A stretch of 64,000 nucleotides of DNA. Source: 2-02-FULL-55-14 sp964473365 (GTDB taxonomy: Bacteria > Bacteroidota > Ignavibacteria > UBA10030). The stretch lies in NCBI GenBank assembly GCA_964473365.1, contig CAYYOV010000017.1, positions 6,902 to 70,901 of the forward strand. Reading direction: 5' to 3'. Numbering within the stretch: position 1 is the stretch's first letter; the number at the start of each line of letters is the position of its first letter. The translations under genes and the position numbers were made by a program. Of the stretch, positions 44,663-53,326 are shown piece after piece. Below the pieces are notes generated by a model. The model saw nothing but the letters and a program-made list of their open reading frames with translations, had not been told where the DNA came from and searched no databases.

Positions 44663-45561
44663 TCCATCAAGCACTCGTACGACGTGATGATCACTTCCTT
44701 TCCGCCATGCCGCAGGTACTGCACGGCCGCTTCGACCTTAGGCCCCATGCTACCGGGCGGGAACTGTCCTTGGCTGTTCCAGCGCTCCATTTCATCGCAT
44801 GTGACCCGCTCCAGCTTCCGCTCCGCCGGCTTCTTGTACTCAAGATAGACAGCGTCGGCATCGGTGCTGATGACGAAGAGATCGGCGTTCAGGTCCGCAG
44901 CGAGCAGCGCGGAAGCCCGGTCCTTGTCGATGACCGCCTCGGCGCCAGTCACGCGATACCCATGCTCGATCACAGGAATACCGCCTCCGCCGACGGCGAT
45001 AACGATCATGCCGAGGTCGAGGATCTGCCGAATGATGTGACGTTCGAAGACCTCGACCGGAGTCGGGGAGGGGACGACCCGACGGTAGCCGCGCGCTGAG
45101 TCTTCGATCATTGTCCAACCGAATCGTGCGGCCTTTTCGTCGGCGTCCGCCCGGTTGTAGAAGGGTCCGATTGGTTTCGTCGGCTTCGTGAAGGCCGGAT
45201 CGTCGGGGTCGACGCGAACCTGTGTTAGCACGGTCATCACAGGCGTCTTGAGGCCGATCTCCCGGAGTTCGAACTCCATCGCACGTTGGATGAGGTAGCC
45301 GATCTCACTCTGCGTTGCGGCGACGCAGACGTCAAGGGGGAGCGTGTAGACCTCTGAAGCAGCCCGCTCGGAGCGGAGGAGCTGCGCACCGACCTGGGGG
45401 CCGTTGCCGTGGGTGATGACAATACGCCAGCCGTGCTTGACCATTCGCACGATCGAACGAGCGGTGGCGTGTGCGTTGGCCAGCTGTTCGCCTATGGTGC
45501 CGCGCTGGCCGGCGCGAATGAGGGAGTTGCCCCCGATGGCGATAAGAGCGGTCTGAGGCAC
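44663..45561 (-). CDS. arcC: Carbamate kinase (3' end in gap)
   Basis: Partial: 299 residues are visible and the last ones fall in the adjacent gap; the family length is about 310-315. It makes ATP and carbamate from carbamoyl phosphate and ADP, or the reverse. Signatures include ALIAIGGNSLI, THGNGPQVGAQLLRSE, the K-rich loop VVPSPTPVEVFERHII, IAVGGGGIPVIEHG, EAVIDKDRASALLA and LFVISTDADAVYLEYKKP. All match catabolic ArcC. It lies between ornithine and aspartate carbamoyltransferase genes. Arginine deiminase (arcA) is not in the window, so the arginine pathway cannot be shown to be complete. Confidence 0.93.
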
Positions 45562-45630
45562 AATGATCTTGGCATAAAGCGAACACTGATGACACGGATC
45601 AGAGATCAGTGACCATCTTTCTTGTCAGTG

Positions 45631-45652
45631 TCACCTGCCTGCCGGCGGGCAG
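45631..45652. repeat. GC-rich near-palindrome
   Basis: ACCTGCCTGC at 45631-45640 and CGGCGGGCAGGT at 45641-45652 form a 22-bp near-perfect palindrome with one mismatch, in the short spacer between arcC and the ornithine carbamoyltransferase gene. It is a candidate REP-like element or a processing/termination hairpin. Confidence 0.5.
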
Positions 45653-45660
45653 GTTTGTGT

Positions 45661-46581
45661 TCACGCTTTCTTCATAAGTTGCACCAGCACGGCCTTCTGC
45701 GCGTGCAGACGATTCTCGGCTTCCTGGAACACGATCGAGGCCTTGCTGTCGATCACCTCGTCCGTCACTTCGTCACCTCTGTGCGCCGGGAGGCAGTGCA
45801 TGAACACCGCATCCTTCTTCGCGCGCGCCATAAGGGCCGCATTCACCTGGTACGGCTTGAAGATGACCTTTCGTTTCTCTGTCTCTGCTTCTTGTCCCAT
45901 GGAAGCCCAGACGTCTGTGTAGATCGCGTCGGCGCCGGCGACACCTCTCATGGGATCGCGGACCACTTCGATCTGGGCTCCCGTCGAGCGGGCATCTTCC
46001 TGGGCCAACTGGAGGGCGGCTGGATCAGGGTCATATCCCTCCGGGCAAGCGATGGTGACATGTACACCCAACAGCGCACCGGCGAACATCAGGGAATGGG
46101 CCACATTGTTGCCATCGCCGACGTACGTCAGTTTGAGGCCCTTTAGCTTCCCCTTCACTTCTTTCAGCGTGAGGAAGTCGGCCAGCGCTTGGCAAGGATG
46201 CGAGTAGTCAGTGAGAGCGTTGATGACCGGCACGCGAGCGTGTTTGGCCATGTCGATGACGATCTGATGCGCAAATGTCCGGATCATGATCCCCTGGACC
46301 ATTCGCTCGAGATTCTTGGCGACGTCATGTACCGACTCTCGTATTCCGAGACTGATCTCGGAGGGCATCAGCGGCACCGAGAAACCGCCCAGCTGATGGA
46401 TGCCGACGTCGAACGATACGCGAGTCCGGAGCGACGGCTTCTCGAATATCATCGCGAGAGCCTTGCCCTTGAGCGCAGTCGAATACTTCTTCGGATGCTT
46501 CTTGATGTCTGCCGCCAGGGCCAACGTGCGAGCCAGCTCTTTGGATGAGAGATCGCGGACGGTGAGGAAGTCTTTTTTCAT
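45661..46581 (-). CDS. argF: Ornithine carbamoyltransferase
   Basis: 306 residues from ATG 46581, where homologues start (MKKDFLTVRDLSSKEL); the frame runs further upstream without support. It joins carbamoyl phosphate and ornithine to citrulline, or runs backwards in catabolism. Signatures: EKPSLRTRVSFDVGIHQLGG, SHPCQALADFLTLKE (with Cys, the OTC hallmark) and FMHCLPAHRGDEVTDEVID. It opens a same-strand group with arcC, pyrB, rocD and the GTPase. Whether it is anabolic or catabolic cannot be told from sequence, but the nearby carbamate kinase and ornithine aminotransferase favour catabolism. Confidence 0.93.
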   Translation of the reverse strand: MKKDFLTVRDLSSKELARTLALAADIKKHPKKYSTALKGKALAMIFEKPSLRTRVSFDVGIHQLGGFSVPLMPSEISLGIRESVHDVAKNLERMVQGIMIRTFAHQIVIDMAKHARVPVINALTDYSHPCQALADFLTLKEVKGKLKGLKLTYVGDGNNVAHSLMFAGALLGVHVTIACPEGYDPDPAALQLAQEDARSTGAQIEVVRDPMRGVAGADAIYTDVWASMGQEAETEKRKVIFKPYQVNAALMARAKKDAVFMHCLPAHRGDEVTDEVIDSKASIVFQEAENRLHAQKAVLVQLMKKA

Positions 46582-46981
46582 GGGAGATCTGGAATGAGTC
46601 GGAATGTCATGTGTCGATGATCTCGAGCCCACAGAGTCGTATGACCTTTAGGTCGCCCGGAGGGCAGACCGGCTGCTCAAGTGTCGACCAAGCTAGCGAA
46701 AGGTTTACATTGACGGGAGCGATCGGCCAGATATCCGCTTCAAGCCACGTGCCACCGATTTCAGCATGAAATCGACATTTTGGCGGATTTCATTGCGGGA
46801 TCCCGCTGATTCCGTGTCGGAATCTCGGGGGCGAAAATGAGGGATTCTATTCGCTCCTATCGGAAAGTACCACCGATCCGTTCCGACCGTCAGGAAGCCA
46901 AAACGGGCGTAACAGATTACAGCATCGTCACTTGCGTTCGCGAGAGGGATGAGTATATTTTAGTAGACCGGAGGCTGACAT
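46582..46981. other. Divergent intergenic region
   Basis: 400 bp between argF (minus) and the gene at 46982 (plus). No coding frame is convincing. The plus-strand promoter at 46932-46959 lies in it. An AT-rich patch around 46760-46800 (GAAATCGACATTTTGG and neighbours) may serve the argF side. Confidence 0.5.
46932..46959 (+). promoter_or_regulatory. Sigma-70-type promoter
   Basis: TTGCGT (46932-46937), a 16-bp spacer and TATATT (46954-46959) lie 23 bp before the start codon of the next gene, which has a GGAGG ribosome site. The short leader fits a start point near 46965. Confidence 0.65.
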
Positions 46982-47434
46982 ATGAACGCGGGTTCAAAAG
47001 CGCTGCTGGATGCCACCGTGAAAGAATGGAACACCTTCGCTGCGTTGCGGGACAAGATGACAGGTGTGGCCAATGAGGTGGCGATGATCACTCGCAAGAT
47101 CATCCAGGAAAACCTGACGTATCTGAAATCTCAGAATATCGAGGTCGAGTGCGAGACGCCGGAGGCGATGAAGGTGCTCGGGGGCGTCATCCACGTCGAA
47201 CCGGTCGTTGAGGCGGCATTCCCGAACGTAAAGGCGAGCGTTCTCCTGAAGTGCGGCGAGGCGAACCGGTCGATCCTGATCAATTCAAACGGTGCGATCT
47301 CTGCGGGCGGCGTCGTCATGACATACGACGCGCTGAAAAAGGGGATCCCCGATCCCTTCGCCAACAATGCGGCCGATTTCGTCCGCGACGCGTTCCTGTT
47401 CGTCGCCCGGACGGGCAAAGACGCCGCAAAATGA
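46982..47434 (+). CDS. Conserved-looking protein of unknown function
   Basis: 150 residues from ATG 46982 with GGAGG six bases upstream and a promoter close by. No signal peptide or membrane segment. The N-terminal half is helical (LLDATVKEWNTFAALRDKMT, VAMITRKIIQENLTYLKSQN), followed by a beta-rich part (GGVIHVEPVVEAAFPNVKAS, VLLKCGEANRSILINSNGA) and a closing helix (DFVRDAFLFVARTGK). This mixed alpha/beta arrangement is typical of a real protein, but I do not recognise it. It is cytoplasmic by composition. Confidence 0.65.
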   Translation: MNAGSKALLDATVKEWNTFAALRDKMTGVANEVAMITRKIIQENLTYLKSQNIEVECETPEAMKVLGGVIHVEPVVEAAFPNVKASVLLKCGEANRSILINSNGAISAGGVVMTYDALKKGIPDPFANNAADFVRDAFLFVARTGKDAAK

Positions 47435-47508
47435 CTGTTCTCCGGACCGCAGTTTTGGAACTCGGTCCGGCCCAAGTTTTTCTTATCAGATCGGTGAAGG
47501 AGGTTCAC

Positions 47509-48543
47509 ATGCGGGTCAACAGAACGTTTCTTGTGGCGGCCGTCGCGCTCCTGGCGTTGATGCTGGGTGGCCTCGGTTGCGAACAGGGGTCGCCGGTCGA
47601 CGTAGAACGTCAACCCTCGTCGATCGAGACAGATCTCCCGTTCGAGGTCTTTGTGAACGGTCAATCGAGCCACGTCGTCGACCTGATTGCGGATCGCTCG
47701 CATGATGTCGGAGATGTTGCGTTTGACGATGTCGACCTGAATGGCGACGGCAAAGATGACGCCCTCCAGGTGGTCTATTCCACGACTGAAGGTTGGAATT
47801 TGATCTCCATCGACCTGTGGGTCGGGTCGTCGCTTTCAGATATGCCCGACACCCAGAAGGGCGACCCGAAGCCCCGGAAGTTCCCCTACAGGGCCCGGCG
47901 CATTTCTGACGTAACGTGGGCCGTCACGATTCCGTTCGAACAAATTGGGTATCAGTGCGGCAATGCCGATGTGTGGTATGCTGCGGCGCATGCGATCGTC
48001 AAGAAGCAGGAGGGTCGCTGGCGCCATCGGACGGAGAGCGCTTGGAGCGGCGATACGCGCTTTCGCGATAAGCGGGGACACTGGGCGACGTACACTACCA
48101 TTGTGATCGACTGCGACGGCGAGGAGCCGCCTCCGCCCACGGCACATCCGGCGTTCGCTTTCGACCCGGCTAACTCGTGGTGCCTGGGAGACGTTGGTGG
48201 CGGTCTTGGATGGACGACGCCGGTCTTCGATGCCGGAACATACGTCCATGTGCTATACGCGGATCCGACTGGTTGCGGTACGGATGGACTGACGGTGGTT
48301 GGGACTGTGACGCTTGTCTACGACGGCTCATCGGCCGCGACGGTTACGATTGAAATGTCAGGGCCATACACGCTCGACCTTGCCGCGGTGTACTATGGAG
48401 GGAGCGAAACGCCCCCGGGCTCCGACCCGAACACGTATACGGTGGTCCACACGCTCTCAAACGCTACGACCGACACGTTTACGATCACGAACTTCGATCC
48501 TTTCTCGTACTTTGTCGCTCAGGCCTCCGTCAAAGGATTCTGA
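47509..48543 (+). CDS. Lipoprotein with calcium-binding-like loop
   Basis: 344 residues from ATG 47509, set by the strong AAGGAGGT ribosome site. The signal peptide has lipobox LGGLGC. Residues 65-80 (DVDLNGDGKDDALQVVY) form an EF-hand-like or FG-GAP calcium loop. The middle part has aromatic and cysteine-bearing strands (WAVTIPFEQIGYQCGNADVW), and the C-terminal 110 residues are an Ig-like beta domain (GTVTLVYDGSSAATVTIEMS, YTVVHTLSNATTDTFTITNF). It ends at a strong terminator. Surface-attached binding role likely; ligand unknown. Confidence 0.75.
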   Translation: MRVNRTFLVAAVALLALMLGGLGCEQGSPVDVERQPSSIETDLPFEVFVNGQSSHVVDLIADRSHDVGDVAFDDVDLNGDGKDDALQVVYSTTEGWNLISIDLWVGSSLSDMPDTQKGDPKPRKFPYRARRISDVTWAVTIPFEQIGYQCGNADVWYAAAHAIVKKQEGRWRHRTESAWSGDTRFRDKRGHWATYTTIVIDCDGEEPPPPTAHPAFAFDPANSWCLGDVGGGLGWTTPVFDAGTYVHVLYADPTGCGTDGLTVVGTVTLVYDGSSAATVTIEMSGPYTLDLAAVYYGGSETPPGSDPNTYTVVHTLSNATTDTFTITNFDPFSYFVAQASVKGF

Positions 48544-48571
48544 GATACGGCAACGGTTTCTTGTTGAAAAG

Positions 48572-48600
48572 GCGGCGGGGAAATCCCCGCCGCTTCTATT
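48572..48600 (+). terminator. Intrinsic terminator after the lipoprotein gene
   Basis: Stem GCGGCGGGG (48572-48580) with CCCCGCCGC (48585-48593), loop AAAT, then TTCTATTTT. It lies 29 bp after the stop. Confidence 0.85.
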
Positions 48601-48612
48601 TTGGCCTGTGAT

Positions 48613-48765
48613 ATGCCGGGGCCTGGCGCATGTACCATCGGGAGACCGACCTTCCCGTACCAGGCGGACCATGCGATGGCCACCTTGTACGCCTATTCGG
48701 TGGCGATCACCGGCGGCATACCCCTGGTGGCTCACGCCGCGGTTGGGAGTACCACCTGGCAGTGA
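48613..48765 (+). CDS. Possible small protein, 50 residues
   Basis: ATG 48613 to TGA 48765 encodes MPGPGACTIG..., with a protein-like hydrophobic centre (MATLYAYSVAITGGIPLVAH). It lies after the terminator of the lipoprotein gene, and a second hairpin with a T tract on the plus strand (around 48807-48840, ACGGC and GCCGT arms) follows it, so the space is framed like a short transcript. There is no ribosome site and no recognised family. It could be noise in a high-GC region or a small RNA region. Confidence 0.3.
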   Translation: MPGPGACTIGRPTFPYQADHAMATLYAYSVAITGGIPLVAHAAVGSTTWQ

Positions 48766-48859
48766 TCGACTGATCCGAAGCTTCTCCTGGGACGGCGGCG
48801 GCCTCGGGGCTTGCTGCCGTTTCCTTTTTGACGAGGCTTGTTCGAGCGAACGGCAGAGC

Positions 48860-50607
48860 TCAGGCGTCGAAGGGGAGTTCGGAGAGGGTGATGGCGGGAT
48901 TCTTCTCGATGAAGTAGTTCAAACCCCATTGGTCCTGGAACAAGATGGCGAGCTGGCCTTCGCCATTTTCCACGAGTGCGCAGCCGGCCGGAATGCCCGT
49001 CTGGGGCAGCGCCTGGAGATGCAACGATGGGTCCACCCACCGAAGGATCTTCCAATCGGTCTTCTCGAGTCGTGACGGTGCGCCATACTCGCTCTCGAGC
49101 CGGTATTGCACCACCTCGAACTGCAGGGGACCGACNNNNNNNNNNNNNNNNNNNNNNNNNNNNNNNNNNNNNNNNNNNNNNNNNNNNNNNNNNNNNNNNN
49201 NNNNNNNNNNNNNNNNNNNNNNNNNNNNNNNNNNNCGCCATACTCGCTCTCGAGCCGGTATTGCACCACCTCGAACTGCAGGGGACCGACTGCCGCAAGG
49301 ATCTGGATCCGCTGTCCCGACCCCTTCAACTCGAACCCCTGTACCACACCTTCCTGCAAAAGCTGGCTCACGCCGTCCCGAAATTTCTTGTAGTTCCCCG
49401 TGTGGGGGTTGTGCAGCATGACAAAATGCTCGGGTGGGAAGTGCGGGATCTCGTCGTAGACAACGGAGGGATCCTCGCTCAACGTGTCGCCGATCCCGAG
49501 GCTTGAATGGCCGACAAGGCCGATGATGTCGCCCGGATAGGCCTCTTCCACCGTCTCACGTTGTTGGCCGAACAATCGCGCCGCATTCGAGAGGCGCAGG
49601 GTCTTGCCGGTGCGAGAATGTGTCGCCTGCGTGTCACGTTGAAAGATCCCCGAGCACACGCGCAAGAAGGCGATTCGGTCCCGATGGCGCGGGTCCATGT
49701 TGGCCTGGATCTTGAAGACGAATCCCGAGAACGGCTCCGCCTCGAGTGGCACGACGACCCCCTTGCTTGTTCGGGGGCGCGGCCCGCCCGCCAATGCCAG
49801 GAACCCGTCGAGTAAGAGCTGCACGCCGAAGTTATTGCGGGCGCTGCCGTAGTACACGGGCGTCATTCGTCCCTGGAGCACCGCCTCCGCGTCGAACGCC
49901 ACGCCCGCATGGTCGAGCATTTCGAGCTCTTCGAGCATCGTGGCGAATGCTGCTTGCGGAAGGCGTTCCCGCACGAGCCCGTCATGAAGGTCGGTGATGT
50001 TCACGGGAGCGCGATAGGCCCCGTTCGCGTTCATTTCGTACAGATGCACCTGTTTTTCCCGCCGGTCGTACAGTCCCCGAAATTCGAAGCCCGTCCCCAG
50101 AGGCCAGTTCATCGGTACGGCACCGATCTGGAGTACGCTCTCCAATTCGTCCAGGAGGGCCAGGGGGTCTTTCGTCGGCCGGTCCAGCTTGTTCATGAAC
50201 GTGAAGATCGGTATGCCGCGGCGCCGGCAGATCGCGAAGAGCTTGCGTGTCTGCTGTTCGATGCCTTTGGCCGCGTCGATGACCATCACGACGCCGTCGA
50301 CAGCCGTCAAGACACGGTAGGTGTCTTCGGAGAAATCCTGGTGACCGGGCGTGTCGAGAAGGTTGATGCGGTAGCCGTCGTAGTCGAACTGGAGCACAGT
50401 AGCGCTGATGGAGATGCCGCGTGCTCGCTCCAATTCCATCCAGTCGGATGTGGATTGCCGTTGGTTGCGGCGGGCCGTGACGGATCCCGCCAGCTGAACT
50501 GCGCCTCCATAGAGGAGCAGCTTCTCGGTAAGCGTGGTCTTTCCGGCGTCTGGATGCGAAATGATGGCGAACGTGCGTCGCCGACGGATCTCTTCATGAA
50601 GGCCCAT
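48860..50607 (-). CDS. prfC: Peptide chain release factor 3 (assembly-split)
   Basis: RF3 is the GTPase that recycles RF1 and RF2 from the ribosome after termination. From ATG 50607 the signatures are IISHPDAGKTTLTEKLLL (G1), NKLDRPTKDPLALLDELESV (G4), and LLDTPGHQDFSEDTYR (G3). The gene holds an assembly gap (100 N, 49136-49235) bordered by two identical 55-bp copies. Removing 155 bp leaves 530 residues in one frame, exactly the size of RF3, so the gene is intact. The C-terminus DQWGLNYFIEKNPAITL is also typical. It lies alone between divergent and convergent neighbours. Confidence 0.95.
49081..49290. other. Assembly gap flanked by a 55-bp duplicate
   Basis: N run 49136-49235 lies between identical 55-bp copies, 49081-49135 and 49236-49290, inside prfC. 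Collapsing them restores the frame and the expected length, so this is an unmerged contig overlap. Confidence 0.95.
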
Positions 50608-51108
50608 GTCACAAGATACGGAAAATCGCGGACGCCAGGCAGTCTCATCTGCAGAGTGTGGTAAGCTCATGCCGGACCGCAGACCATCTGGTGAGGTGTG
50701 CTTGCGCATCGGCATCTCCATGCGCATCGATGAGGATCGATCGTCGAGCAGCGAGAGCGAGTTGGTGAGCCACGGCGATCGTGCTACGTTCTTGCGTGAG
50801 CACTCCTCGCTTCCGTACTACGACAATGATGGTAGGTAGAAGTCGCTCCTCCATATCCGTCCTCGTTGATGCAACAGCCTTGGACCATGTTTCGCACTTG
50901 GGCGAAGAAGGTTCGGTGGCTTCGCAAAAAGTGAACGAGTCGCTCCTGATCTGATATTCCCGTGACGGCAGGTGTCCCACCATTGTCCAATTCGGCCATC
51001 GGCGTATTGCTTCCGTCGTGTGATTCTCGTTCCTGACACATTGGGCGGGCATGAATGTTGCAATTCCCCCCGCGTGTTGGTGCTGTATCCCACCCCTGGG
51101 CCACGCGC
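50608..51108. other. Divergent intergenic region upstream of prfC and the sensor operon
   Basis: About 500 bp. A minus-strand frame (50645-51052) is open but has no protein-like features; it resembles antisense noise. I found no strong promoter. The upstream end of the kinase frame at 51055 overlaps its right margin. Confidence 0.35.
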
Positions 51109-52749
51109 ATGCGGCGCCTCATTCCGAAACGGATTTCGACTCGCCTCATCTTCTCTCTGACCGTCCTCATCGTGGCCGCCGAAGGCATTTCCGGCTACCT
51201 CGATCTTCGGGTGCAAGAGCAGCAATTGCTCGACGCCATGATCAGCGGCGCCGATCAACTGTCGCGCGCGATCACAAGCGCGACGTGGCACGCCATGAAC
51301 GCCGATCACCGCGAGGCGGCCTACCAGATCATGCAGACGATCGCGGGCAATCAGGGCATCGATCGGATCCGCATCTTCAATAAAGAGGGGCGCGTGATGT
51401 TCTCGACTGTGGCTGATGACGAACGCCAGGTCGACAAAAGGGCCGAAGCGTGCTATATGTGCCACGCGTCTGACCAGCCGCTCGTCCGTCTCGATACGCC
51501 GTTGCGGTCGCGCGTCTTCACCGGCCCGGGAGGACGTCGCAAGCTCGCGATGGTGACGCCGATCTACAATGAGCCGTCGTGCAGTGAGGCCGAGTGCCAC
51601 GCCCATCCGCGATCGATCGCGGTGCTGGGCGTGCTGGATGTATCGCTCGGACTGGACCGGGTCGATGATGAGCTGGCGGCCGTCCGGCAGAACGTCATGC
51701 TCACGACTGTTGTGCATGTTCTGCTCGTCGGTCTCCTCATCGTGCTCTTCACCCGGCGCTTCGTCGACCGGCCGATCGAGGAACTGATCGTTGGGACGCA
51801 AGCGGTGAGCGAGATGAAGCTCGAAGAACCGCTGAAGCTCCCCACGAGCGGCGAGTTGGGGGCCTTGGCAAGGTCATTTGAAACGATGCGCGTACGCCTC
51901 AAGGCAGCCCTCGATGAGGTGAACAACATTACGCAAACGCTCGAGATCCGAGTACACGAACGGACGGAACAACTGGAAGTGGCCCACCAGCGACTCGTCC
52001 AGACGGACCGGCTCGCGTCGCTCGGTCAACTGTCAGCCAGCGTGGCCCACGAGATCAACAATCCGCTGTCGGGGGTGCTCAACCTGTCGGTCTTGCTCCA
52101 GCGGATCATCGGCGAAAAGGGCATACCGCCTGAACGGCTGCCCGAGGTCAAACATTATCTGGAACAGATCTCGCATGAAACGGCCCGCGTGGGCAAGATC
52201 GTCTCCGACCTGCTGGCCTTCTCGAGACGAAGCGTTCCCCACCGTGTCCCGGCCGATCTGCAGCGGATCGTCGCATCGCTCGTGACGATCATCGGCCACA
52301 AGTTCGACCTTATGAATGTCGTCCTCGATGTTCGGCTGCCGGAACTCCTGCCACCGGTGCCGTGCGATCCTTCGCAGCTCCAGCAGGTCCTCGTGAACCT
52401 GTTGATGAATGCGGCCGAGGCCAGCCAGGGCAAGCCATCAGCCCGCGTCATGCTGACGGCGCATACAGACGCGGCCACAGACCGGCTGGCGATCCGGGTG
52501 AGCGATAATGGTGAGGGTATGTCGCCCGAACTGGTCGCCCGGATCTTCGATCCCTTCTTCACGACGAAGGGTGAAGGGAAGGGTGTCGGCCTTGGCTTGG
52601 CAGTGGTTTACGGGATCGTCGAGGCTCATCATGGCACGATCGACGTTGAGAGCTCGGTCGGCAAGGGCACTACGGTGACTGTCTCATTGCCGCTCGTCGA
52701 AGTTCAACCGCGTCCCGAATCCTCGGACGCAGCTCGACAGCCCAGGTGA
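51109..52749 (+). CDS. Sensor histidine kinase with c-type haem motifs
   Basis: 546 residues from ATG 51109; an in-frame start at 51055 is also possible and neither has a strong ribosome site. Two membrane helices (about 12-30 and 196-215) enclose a periplasmic domain. It contains CYMCH (115-119), a c-type haem motif, and CSEAECH (158-164), a spaced CX4CH motif. HAMP (about 216-270), HisKA with H314 in ASVAHEINNPLS and HATPase with NLLMNAAEAS, DNGEGMS and GVGLGLAVVYG follow. It is probably a haem-based redox or gas sensor. Its 3' end overlaps the archaemetzincin start by 4 bp, so the three genes to 54688 form an operon. Confidence 0.9.
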   Translation: MRRLIPKRISTRLIFSLTVLIVAAEGISGYLDLRVQEQQLLDAMISGADQLSRAITSATWHAMNADHREAAYQIMQTIAGNQGIDRIRIFNKEGRVMFSTVADDERQVDKRAEACYMCHASDQPLVRLDTPLRSRVFTGPGGRRKLAMVTPIYNEPSCSEAECHAHPRSIAVLGVLDVSLGLDRVDDELAAVRQNVMLTTVVHVLLVGLLIVLFTRRFVDRPIEELIVGTQAVSEMKLEEPLKLPTSGELGALARSFETMRVRLKAALDEVNNITQTLEIRVHERTEQLEVAHQRLVQTDRLASLGQLSASVAHEINNPLSGVLNLSVLLQRIIGEKGIPPERLPEVKHYLEQISHETARVGKIVSDLLAFSRRSVPHRVPADLQRIVASLVTIIGHKFDLMNVVLDVRLPELLPPVPCDPSQLQQVLVNLLMNAAEASQGKPSARVMLTAHTDAATDRLAIRVSDNGEGMSPELVARIFDPFFTTKGEGKGVGLGLAVVYGIVEAHHGTIDVESSVGKGTTVTVSLPLVEVQPRPESSDAARQPR

Positions 52750-53315
52750 GCCGGCTCGGTATCGTCTGCTTCGGTCCGGTCCTCCCGGACCTGTTGACCG
52801 CCATCGTCGACCCGGTATGGCGATCGTTCGACCTGGAGGTCCACATATTGCAGGAACGACAGCTGCCCGCGGAGGCCTGGGATGCGCACCGCCAGCAATA
52901 CAGCTCCGAGGTGCTCTTGCGCGCCCTGCTTTCCGGAGCGGATGATAGCCGCGAACGCGTGCTGGGCGTGACGTCGGTCGATCTTTGCATTCCGATGCTC
53001 AGCTTTGTGTTCGGGCAGGCTCAGTTGAAGGGTAGAGCTGCAGTCGTTTCGACCGCCCGGCTGGACCCGGAGTTTTACGGTCTTACACCGCACGCGGACC
53101 TCGTACGACGGAGATTCATCTCCGAGGTGGTCCACGAGGTCGGCCACACGGTGGGCCTCGTGCATTGCGCCGATCGGTCGTGTCCCATGTCGCTGGCCAC
53201 GACCGTCGAGGCCATCGACCTGAAAAGCGACGAACTGTGTGACGGATGCGCCGCGTTGGCGCGCGACCTGATGCATGCTCCGGGAGGCCGTACCAACCGA
53301 CCCGGACCTCAATGA
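52746..53315 (+). CDS. Archaemetzincin-type zinc metalloprotease
   Basis: 189 residues, starting at GTG 52746 that overlaps the kinase stop (GTGA). The signature HEVGHTVGLVH (130-140) is the metzincin HExxHxxGxxH zinc site, followed by C141, C146 with CPM, and C165-x-x-C168, which bind a second zinc. The length and order fit the archaemetzincin (AmzA/AMZ) family almost exactly; the spacing from Met to the last cysteine pair is one residue shorter than the usual pattern. Bacterial copies are scarce, and no substrate is known. Being placed between a kinase and its regulator suggests proteolysis linked to signalling, which is inference. Confidence 0.92.
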   Translation: MSRLGIVCFGPVLPDLLTAIVDPVWRSFDLEVHILQERQLPAEAWDAHRQQYSSEVLLRALLSGADDSRERVLGVTSVDLCIPMLSFVFGQAQLKGRAAVVSTARLDPEFYGLTPHADLVRRRFISEVVHEVGHTVGLVHCADRSCPMSLATTVEAIDLKSDELCDGCAALARDLMHAPGGRTNRPGPQ

Positions 53316-53326
53316 AGGAACGACCC

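Noticed and set aside
48600..48830. 5S rRNA, tRNA or SRP RNA
   Set aside because: I could not fit the conserved stems or loops of any of these to either strand.
48860..50607. Truncated prfC pseudogene
   Set aside because: Removing the assembly artefact gives the exact RF3 length and all signatures.
50645..51052. Minus-strand gene upstream of the sensor operon
   Set aside because: No ribosome site, no recognisable motif and a composition like antisense noise.
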